Source: Sunxiuqinia sp965372405
GTDB lineage: Bacteria > Bacteroidota > Bacteroidia > Bacteroidales > Prolixibacteraceae
Reading direction: 5' to 3'
DNA: 45,195 nt
Assembly (NCBI GenBank): GCA_965372405.1
Contig: CBDVCE010000044.1
Coordinates: 1-45,195 of the forward strand
The notes under the pieces are model-generated. The model saw nothing but the letters and a program-made list of their open reading frames with translations, was not told the DNA's origin and ran no database searches. The translations under genes were made by a program, and so were the position numbers. Of the stretch, positions 15,770 through 21,876 are shown in pieces; positions within the stretch are counted from its first letter, which is position 1; every line of letters begins with the position of its first letter.

Positions 15770-15799
15770 TTGTAAATAGTTTTATATTTACCACTTTTG
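15770..15799 (+). promoter_or_regulatory. Candidate promoter of the kinase-nucleotidyltransferase pair
   Basis: TTG (15770-15772) and CACTTTTG (15792-15799) are 19 bases apart; the -7 box has one mismatch to TAnnTTTG. It ends 20 bases before the start codon at 15820. Confidence 0.45.
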
Positions 15800-15819
15800 T
15801 TATATTAAAATTATAAATA

Positions 15820-16968
15820 ATGTCTATGCTTGTAGTTCCACATGTAGTTCTAGGATTAAAAAAGAAGAAGCTAGTATGGTTTGAAAATAGTGATTTGTTT
15901 TTTCAAATGGAGGATCCTGCCTGGTTTGTTTTTGATAAATTACAGATGTCAAACTCTCTAGATGAGATCGCTAAGGAGTTTTCAAGTTTTTATGCTCTGG
16001 ATATTAAGGAAAGTTTTGCTTTTGTTCAAGACATGTTTTTGCGCATTGAAAAGATGAATCAACCTTTAGAGTATGATGAAACTCTTGAGAGAATAAAAAT
16101 AAGTGTAGTTGATTCTAGTTTTGATATTTTTTCTGTTTATACCTATAAGTTGGGTGATAAGTTGATAAAATTCTCTTATGGATCTTTTTGGCTTGAAGAA
16201 TACATTCATCCTTTAATTATGCATCTTCTTACAAAAGAAGATGAGGTGCCAGAAAAGGCCTGTTTCGAATTATTTAGTTATGAAGATAAGGTTGTATTTC
16301 GCATAGATGGAGAAGTTAAAGGGGTATGGTATAACGATGAAAGTTCTTATGTAAAGGGTGCTGTTTTTTATCAGTTAATAAATAAACTTCACAATAAACT
16401 TGATGAAGATTGGCTGATGACTGTTCATGCCTCTGCAATAACAAATGGAAATAAAACAATTTTGTTTTCAGCCGCGCCTGGAAGTGGAAAAACAACAATG
16501 GCAGCTTTACTCCAGGCTAGAGGATATAGTTTGATTTCGGACGACTATGTCCCATTTGGCAAGCATTGCTTAAATGCCTATCCTTTCCCTATCGCTATGT
16601 CTATTAAAGAGGGATCGATGGAACTCCTGTCAGCTCATTATCCAGAATTGACAGAAAAAACAGCAGTATATATTAATTCAGAGAAAACGGTTCGGTATTT
16701 ACCTATTTTAAATGATAAAATGGGAATGGTGCACCCTGCTCAAGATTTTGTATTTGTTAATTACAATAAAGATGTTGATTTCGATCTTGAAAAGTTAGAG
16801 TTGACTGATGCTATAAAACTTTGTTTGGATCAGATCTGGGTGCCACCGAATAAAGAGACTGTTGGAATGTTTTTTGATCGTTTGAAGAAACTTTCATTTT
16901 ATAGATTAACATATTCGAATAATGATAAAGCTCTTGATGCAATAACTAACTTATTTGAACATGACTGA
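15820..16968 (+). CDS. PqqD-like / HprK-like kinase fusion protein
   Basis: 382-residue protein of two parts. Residues about 1-90 read like a PqqD/RiPP recognition element: basic strands (LGLKKKKLVWFENSDLFF), then WFVFDKLQMSNSLDEIAKEFSSFYALD and a final helix FVQDMFLRIEKM. The rest resembles the HPr kinase fold: VHASAI, a P-loop SAAPGSGKTT (217-226) and the acidic SDDY (240-243), as in HprK and in lasso-peptide kinases that phosphorylate precursor peptides. It lacks the full HprK C-terminal signature and there is no HPr nearby. I infer a peptide kinase with a built-in leader-binding domain. Its stop overlaps the next start by 8 bases, and the candidate peptide gene is divergent 244 bases away. 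Confidence 0.75.
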   Translation: MSMLVVPHVVLGLKKKKLVWFENSDLFFQMEDPAWFVFDKLQMSNSLDEIAKEFSSFYALDIKESFAFVQDMFLRIEKMNQPLEYDETLERIKISVVDSSFDIFSVYTYKLGDKLIKFSYGSFWLEEYIHPLIMHLLTKEDEVPEKACFELFSYEDKVVFRIDGEVKGVWYNDESSYVKGAVFYQLINKLHNKLDEDWLMTVHASAITNGNKTILFSAAPGSGKTTMAALLQARGYSLISDDYVPFGKHCLNAYPFPIAMSIKEGSMELLSAHYPELTEKTAVYINSEKTVRYLPILNDKMGMVHPAQDFVFVNYNKDVDFDLEKLELTDAIKLCLDQIWVPPNKETVGMFFDRLKKLSFYRLTYSNNDKALDAITNLFEHD

Positions 16969-18082
16969 TTTGGATCTTTTGTATTTTGCAGGTCGTTGTT
17001 TGTCACTGGATGATAATCTTGATTTTCGAAATGAAGCGATACGAGTTATTAATTCAGGAACTTTTGAATTAGAACGATTTGTTTTTGTTTGTAGTGGGCA
17101 TCTTGTGTTGCAAACAATTTATGTGAAGTTTAAAGCTCATGATATACTTGATCGTATTCCAATTGAATTGTCAAAACATTTGAGATATGTCTATGAATTA
17201 AATGCAAAAAGAAATCAAGGGTTGTTGCTGCAAACCAAACAGATTGCTGATATATTGGAGATGGGCGGAGTGAAACCAATCTTTTTAAAAGGTTCAGCGA
17301 ATTTATTGGATGGAGTTTATGGTGATATTGGTGAGAGATTGATGGGAGATATTGATTTTTTGGTAGCAGATAATGATTTTTTGAAATCAGCTGAACTGCT
17401 TATGAATGCTGGTTATGAAAAGGCATATGAAGTATCTCAGTGGAGTGATGTAAAAAAGGCCAAGCATTATCCTGGTATGAGTCATCCAGACCATCCTGCA
17501 TATATTGAGTTGCATCGGTTGCCAACCGATCATAAATACCTACACATCTTTAACTTTAAAATGATTCAAGAAGAAGTTAATGACGCAAGTAGCTATTCAT
17601 GGGGATTTGTTCCTTCGAACCGACATAAGATTATGCATAATTTTGTGCATGGACAACTTGCTAACAATGGCAATGTGCTCGGTGTCGTCTCATTACGTGA
17701 TGTTTATGATTTGTATTTATTGTCAAAACGGTTTTCACCTGCTGAAGTTTTAACCTGTTTTAAAAAACAAGAAAAAGTAAAGGCATATTTTACTATTTGT
17801 GGAGAGATTCTTGGTCTAAAAGGGTTTTATTCAAGGGAGAATTATGCATATAAAGTGTTTAATTTTAAGCAAAAACTTTCTCTCACAACAAAATACTTTT
17901 ATAAAGTATTTCACACTTTGTATTTTTTATATCAGAGAGTAATTGTTGGTTATATCTTTTTGGTTATTCGAGCAATTTATTCAAAAGAAAAGCGGAGGTA
18001 TTTGTTTAGTCGTTTATTCAATCGGAAATGGTATGGGAATCATGTAACGTTATATACACGATTCTTCAATAAGGATGAATAG
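16961..18082 (+). CDS. PF14907-type nucleotidyltransferase family protein
   Basis: 373-residue protein with the nucleotidyltransferase core KPIFLKGSANLLDGVYGDIGERLMGDIDFLV at about residues 105-135: the lysine-glycine loop and the paired acids of GDIDFLV are the hallmark, and YIELHRLP near 185 gives a third acidic position. Family members often sit in RiPP loci (for example with lasso peptides and PqqD/HprK-like proteins), where they are thought to modify peptides; activity has not been settled for most. A long helical C-terminus with a hydrophobic stretch (FYKVFHTLYFLYQRVIVGYIFLVIRAIY, described here by pieces near 310-335) may touch the membrane. I chose ATG 16961 rather than an in-frame TTG at 16955: it gives the coupling ATGACTGA with the kinase stop. 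Confidence 0.75.
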   Translation: MTDLDLLYFAGRCLSLDDNLDFRNEAIRVINSGTFELERFVFVCSGHLVLQTIYVKFKAHDILDRIPIELSKHLRYVYELNAKRNQGLLLQTKQIADILEMGGVKPIFLKGSANLLDGVYGDIGERLMGDIDFLVADNDFLKSAELLMNAGYEKAYEVSQWSDVKKAKHYPGMSHPDHPAYIELHRLPTDHKYLHIFNFKMIQEEVNDASSYSWGFVPSNRHKIMHNFVHGQLANNGNVLGVVSLRDVYDLYLLSKRFSPAEVLTCFKKQEKVKAYFTICGEILGLKGFYSRENYAYKVFNFKQKLSLTTKYFYKVFHTLYFLYQRVIVGYIFLVIRAIYSKEKRRYLFSRLFNRKWYGNHVTLYTRFFNKDE

Positions 18083-18210
18083 TATTTTTATTGTGGATTG
18101 ATATTCTTATTTAGAACGAAACAAATTTATCATATAGAGAGAAGGATGAGAAAAACATTCAGTTTTAAGGAAATCAAACTTACCAAGGCGGAAGTTTGCT
18201 AATTCTGATC

Positions 18211-18465
18211 TTATGGTTTCTTGTTCCTTTTCATTGGCAAATACTTCCTCCCAATAAATTGCCCTAGAAAGAAAGCTCCTACAAGAATAGGATAGGTGTA
18301 GAACGCAAACCCAATGTCACTATAAATTCTAATTAGGATCACAATTGGTACAGGTAGGTGAATATATAAAAACCACATAAAAGAGAATTTCTTGTGCTTT
18401 GCACGCAATGCTCCGAATGGGAGATTGATTAGAAATACGATAATAGCAACCAGAAGAAGTTTCAT
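18211..18465 (-). CDS. Small three-helix membrane protein of unknown function
   Basis: 84-residue hydrophobic protein: MKLLLVAIIVFLINLPFGALRAK, then FMWFLYIHLPVPIVILIRIYSDIG, then FAFYTYPILVGAFFLGQFIGRKYLPMKRNKK, giving about three membrane helices and a basic C-terminus. The frame extends upstream to 18534, but the added 23 residues overlap the upstream gene and are not membrane-like, so I place the start at the Met before LLLVAI. Short proteins with this LPFG...HLP(V/I)P pattern occur in other Bacteroidota; none has a known role to my knowledge. It follows the CxxC protein gene on the same strand. Confidence 0.65.
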   Translation of the reverse strand: MKLLLVAIIVFLINLPFGALRAKHKKFSFMWFLYIHLPVPIVILIRIYSDIGFAFYTYPILVGAFFLGQFIGRKYLPMKRNKKP

Positions 18466-18524
18466 TTGGGTAGTGTTTGTTAAATGTAAAGAAAAGCTTT
18501 TTATTGGAAAATTAAATATTCGAT

Positions 18525-18938
18525 CTAATTCCAAAGCACTAACTCTTTATTTTTTTTAAATCGCTTGCTTTTGCACTTAGGGCAAATTGCGTATTTCAGA
18601 CTGTGAATATTGGTGTGGGTTAAAGTAATTTTGCAAGCAGCGCATTTAAAACGGGTTTTATGCAAAATTTTATCATCAAGCATAACCTGAACGAAAAGGC
18701 GATCAGAAACTTGTAAGCATCGTCTGCATCTGTAAATGCGGTATTCCATTTTTAGATGCAAATCATTGTGTTTTTTGCTTAGCTGAAGTATTTTTTGATG
18801 AGTCTTATAGTGGAGTTTCCCCTTTTTTCTTTGGAGATATTCGGATACTGACTGGTCATGAACCATAAACCCCCAGCCTTCGTACAGTTGTTGTGTTGTT
18901 TTGCAATCGTTGCAAATAAAGTGGTATGAATGTCCCAT
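18525..18938 (-). CDS. Uncharacterised protein with four CxxC knuckles
   Basis: 137-residue protein with CNDC near residue 9-12, CRRC near 71-74, CAAC near 98-101 and CPKC near 119-122. The first two could form one zinc ribbon with the central segment looped out, and the last two a second. The loop between (about 20-65) is basic and helical (YLQRKKGKLHYKTHQKILQLSKKHNDL). Zinc-ribbon pairs usually serve nucleic-acid or protein binding, but no family is recognised here. The gene ends 59 bases before the small membrane protein start, and the two may be cotranscribed. It is convergent with the nucleotidyltransferase gene and divergent from the RNA helicase. Confidence 0.7.
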   Translation of the reverse strand: MGHSYHFICNDCKTTQQLYEGWGFMVHDQSVSEYLQRKKGKLHYKTHQKILQLSKKHNDLHLKMEYRIYRCRRCLQVSDRLFVQVMLDDKILHKTRFKCAACKITLTHTNIHSLKYAICPKCKSKRFKKNKELVLWN

Positions 18939-19107
18939 AGAAGAGATTTTAATCTAATCAAGTTACGAATAAATCACTTTTTTATCTCAATCTCAGTTCA
19001 TTAAAACTATGTTGTTGAGCGATGCTTTTTATGTGAATATAATCTTAAGCTTTTGGGATTGTCCTGAGCATGAGTATAGTCCAATTAGGTGGCGAGGGAA
19101 ATAAAAT

Positions 19108-19115
19108 TACCTTTG
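19108..19115 (+). promoter_or_regulatory. Promoter -7 box of the DEAD-box helicase gene
   Basis: TACCTTTG is an exact TAnnTTTG match 112 bases upstream of the start codon, implying a leader of about 105 bases. Long leaders are common for cold-regulated DEAD-box genes, but no known thermosensor was recognised. Confidence 0.5.
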
Positions 19116-19227
19116 CAGCTCAATTTTTCGCATCGATGGCATAGGGGTATTTTTTTAAGTAATTTTTATTGTCATCAGTGCTTATTGGGTTCAAAGGGCA
19201 TGTTGCTCTTTGATTAAAATAATAACA

Positions 19228-20943
19228 ATGATGACATTTGAACAAACGGGTATTAAGCCCGAATTGCTCAGCGCTATTACTGAAATGGGCTTTGAGCAAC
19301 CTACTCCTATTCAGGAGAAAACAATTCCACATTTAATTAATAATAAAAATGACCTGATTGCTTTAGCGCAAACAGGTACTGGAAAAACTGCAGCTTTTGG
19401 ATTGCCAATTTTGCATAACTGCGACATTAACAACAAAAATATTCAGGCATTAATTTTATGTCCAACGCGTGAGTTGTGTTTGCAAATTACGCGAGATCTC
19501 GATGCTTTTTCTAAAAACCTTCGGGGAGCTAAAAATATTGCGGTATATGGAGGAGCTGATATTGGCAAACAGATTAGAGACTTAAGGAGTGGAGGTCAGG
19601 TAGTGGTTGGAACTCCGGGAAGGGTTCATGATTTAATTCGAAGGAGAGTACTCAATGTAAGTCAAATTCGCTGGATGGTTTTGGATGAAGCTGACGAAAT
19701 GTTGAATATGGGTTTCAAAGAAGAGTTGGATTCAATTTTAGCAGAAACTCCAGCAATCAAACAAACACTTCTGTTCTCGGCGACAATGCCTAGAGAGATT
19801 GCAAACTTGACAAAGAAGTATCTTCATTCACCTGAAGAAATTGCCGTAGGGCGAAAAAACGAAGGTGCTGCAAATGTGATTCACCACTATTATACTGTAC
19901 AGGCCAGAGATAAATATGCCACCTTAAAACGTGTTGCCGACAATTATCCGAATTGCTATGCGATTGTTTTTTGTCGTACTCGAATGGAAACCAGAGATAT
20001 TGCCGAGAAATTAATGGCAGATGGTTACAATGCTGATGCATTGCATGGTGATTTATCACAGGCTCAGCGTGACCATGTGATGGGCAAGTTTAGGAATAAA
20101 AATCTGCATATGCTTGTAGCTACTGATGTTGCTGCTCGTGGATTGGATGTTAATAGTCTGAGTCATGTAATTAATTATAGTTTGCCAGATGATCCGGAAG
20201 CTTATATTCACCGTAGTGGTAGAACTGGGAGAGCAGGTAAAAGTGGTATTTCTGTTTCGATAGTTCATATGCGTGAAGCTGGAAAGCTGAGACATATTGA
20301 GAAACTTTTAAATAAGAAGTTTGAGCGGAAATTAGTTCCTGGCGGAGAAGAAATTTGTAAGGTTCAGTTAATGCATTTAGTGGATCGTGTTGCTCAGGTT
20401 GAAGTGGATAATTCTAAAATTGATCCTTATTTGCCAGCAATCATGAAAAAGTTTGAAGGACTTGACAGTGAAGAAATCTTAAAACGGTTTGTCTCAGTTG
20501 AGTTTAATCGATTCCTTGAATATTATAAGAATGCAAAAGATCTTAACGTTCAGGCTAAAGAGAAGAAATCTTTCGAGAAAAGAGGAGGGGTTGAGTTTTC
20601 CCGCTTGTTTATTAATGCTGGGAAAAAACAAAATTTGAATGCGTCTCGTTTGATTGGAATGATTAATGAGAACCTCAAAAGGAAGAATATTGAGATTGGA
20701 AAAATTGATATTCAGAGGAAATTCTCATTCTTCGAAATTGATGCAAGTTATGAGAAGGAGTTGATTCAGGCAATGAGTAGCTCCAAGATTGATGGACAGC
20801 CACTTGAAGTTGATCGGGTAACCAGTCCTCCGCGACCTGAGAGTTCTCGCTCTCGTTCATATCAATCAGATAATTCTGATTTTTCCAGATCACAAAAAGG
20901 AAAGCGGAAACCGAAACCGAAAAGAAAAAGAACTTTTAGATAG
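19228..20943 (+). CDS. DEAD-box ATP-dependent RNA helicase (DeaD/CsdA type with DbpA-like RNA-binding domain)
   Basis: ATP-dependent RNA unwinding in ribosome assembly or cold adaptation. Helicase motifs are complete: FEQPTPIQ (Q motif), AQTGTGKT (I), PTREL (Ia), TPGR (Ib), DEAD (II), SAT (III), VFCRTR (IV), ATDVAARGLDV (V) and HRSGRTGRAG (VI). After a linker, GGVEFSRLFINAGKKQNLNASRLIGMI near residues 455-520 matches the DbpA RNA-binding domain (PF03880), which also marks DeaD/CsdA. The tail is rich in Ser, then Lys/Arg (QKGKRKPKPKRKRTFR), adding RNA affinity. The start is the first of two adjacent ATG codons (19228, 19231); an upstream TTG at 19210 is less likely. A terminator follows directly. 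Confidence 0.95.
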   Translation: MMTFEQTGIKPELLSAITEMGFEQPTPIQEKTIPHLINNKNDLIALAQTGTGKTAAFGLPILHNCDINNKNIQALILCPTRELCLQITRDLDAFSKNLRGAKNIAVYGGADIGKQIRDLRSGGQVVVGTPGRVHDLIRRRVLNVSQIRWMVLDEADEMLNMGFKEELDSILAETPAIKQTLLFSATMPREIANLTKKYLHSPEEIAVGRKNEGAANVIHHYYTVQARDKYATLKRVADNYPNCYAIVFCRTRMETRDIAEKLMADGYNADALHGDLSQAQRDHVMGKFRNKNLHMLVATDVAARGLDVNSLSHVINYSLPDDPEAYIHRSGRTGRAGKSGISVSIVHMREAGKLRHIEKLLNKKFERKLVPGGEEICKVQLMHLVDRVAQVEVDNSKIDPYLPAIMKKFEGLDSEEILKRFVSVEFNRFLEYYKNAKDLNVQAKEKKSFEKRGGVEFSRLFINAGKKQNLNASRLIGMINENLKRKNIEIGKIDIQRKFSFFEIDASYEKELIQAMSSSKIDGQPLEVDRVTSPPRPESSRSRSYQSDNSDFSRSQKGKRKPKPKRKRTFR

Positions 20944-20955
20944 ATAGAATAATAT

Positions 20956-20984
20956 AAAGCTCCTGAATTTTCAGGAGCTTTTTT
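20956..20984 (+). terminator. Rho-independent terminator of the helicase gene
   Basis: AAAGCTCCTGAA pairs perfectly with TTCAGGAGCTTT around a tight loop, followed by a run of T. It starts 13 bases past the stop codon. Its T-tract is shared with the -33 box of the IclR promoter. Confidence 0.92.
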
Positions 20985-21012
20985 GTTATATATAAATCAT
21001 TTTCTACATTTG
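20982..21012 (+). promoter_or_regulatory. Promoter of the IclR regulator operon
   Basis: TTTG (20982-20985) and TACATTTG (21005-21012) are 19 bases apart, an ideal Bacteroidota promoter, 42 bases before the IclR start. The -33 element lies in the T-tract of the preceding terminator. Confidence 0.7.
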
Positions 21013-21054
21013 CAGTATTCCTTATTTGAAATGATGTTTCATAATTGAACTGCA

Positions 21055-21864
21055 ATGTCGGAATTTACTTTGATTGAAAATAGGCAACTAATCGATAATG
21101 GAGATAAGAATATAATTCCAAATCTTCAGAATGCGGTAGTACTAATTGAATTATTATCAGCCAGTAAAGAAGGGTTTACTTTGCCCGAAATGGTTGAGAG
21201 AATGGGAGTGCCCAAAACAACTCTCTTTCGAATAACAAATACCCTTCAGATTAATAACTTCCTTTATCGAGATGAAGAAACTAACCGTTTCAGGTTAACC
21301 CGCAAATTTTTAAGGATTGGACTTTCAGCAATGGGGGAGCAAAGTATTATTGAAAAATCTTTAGCTCCAATGCGTGAACTTCGAGATGAAATAAAAGAAA
21401 CTGTTTTGCTTGGTGCGTTAATTGAAGATAATGCTGTTTTGCTAGAGCAGACTATGGGAACTCATCCTTTTACTTTCTATGTAAAACCTGGCAAAAATTT
21501 TATTTTGCATGCCTCTGTGCCAGGTAAGATTCTTTTAGCCTATTCTAATGAATCTGAAAAAGAAAGAATATTGTCTAAGATGACGTTCGACAAGTTTAAT
21601 GAACGAACTATTACTTCTATTGATGCTTTTAGAAAAGAGATGGATCAGGTTCGAAATCTTGGATATGCAACTGATTGTGCGGAGGAAATTGATGGCGTTC
21701 ATTGTGTTGGCGCCCCTATTTTTGATCAGAATGGTGAGATTCTGGCTGCAATATGGACTACCGGGCCATCAGGAAGATTGACAAGTAATCAATTCACTAG
21801 AGTTGCAGAAAAAATTATGGATTGTACAAATAAGATTTCAAAGAGCTTTGGATATAAAATTTAA
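21055..21864 (+). CDS. IclR-family transcriptional regulator
   Basis: 269 residues. The winged helix-turn-helix domain (about 20-85) shows NAVVLIELLSASKEGFTLPEMVERMGVPKTTLFRITNTLQ, and the C-terminal effector domain (about 95-265) shows VLLEQTMGTHPFTFYVKPGKNFILHASVPGKILLA and the conserved DCAEEIDGVHCVGAPIFDQNGEILAAIWTTGP. IclR proteins bind small metabolites and usually control neighbouring catabolic genes. The next gene (HzsA-like cytochrome) starts 12 bases later on the same strand, so both form an operon and that gene is the likeliest target along with itself. The effector is unknown. A short N-terminal extension precedes the HTH. Confidence 0.93.
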   Translation: MSEFTLIENRQLIDNGDKNIIPNLQNAVVLIELLSASKEGFTLPEMVERMGVPKTTLFRITNTLQINNFLYRDEETNRFRLTRKFLRIGLSAMGEQSIIEKSLAPMRELRDEIKETVLLGALIEDNAVLLEQTMGTHPFTFYVKPGKNFILHASVPGKILLAYSNESEKERILSKMTFDKFNERTITSIDAFRKEMDQVRNLGYATDCAEEIDGVHCVGAPIFDQNGEILAAIWTTGPSGRLTSNQFTRVAEKIMDCTNKISKSFGYKI

Positions 21865-21876
21865 ACCTAACGACTT

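Noticed and set aside
15820..16968. Calling this protein HPr kinase/phosphorylase (hprK)
   Set aside because: It has an extra PqqD-like region, no HPr gene nearby and an incomplete HprK signature; a peptide kinase is more likely.
18175..18198. CAAACTT / AAGTTTG inverted repeat between convergent genes
   Set aside because: Only 7 bp with a 10-base loop and no T-tract on either side, so not listed as a terminator.
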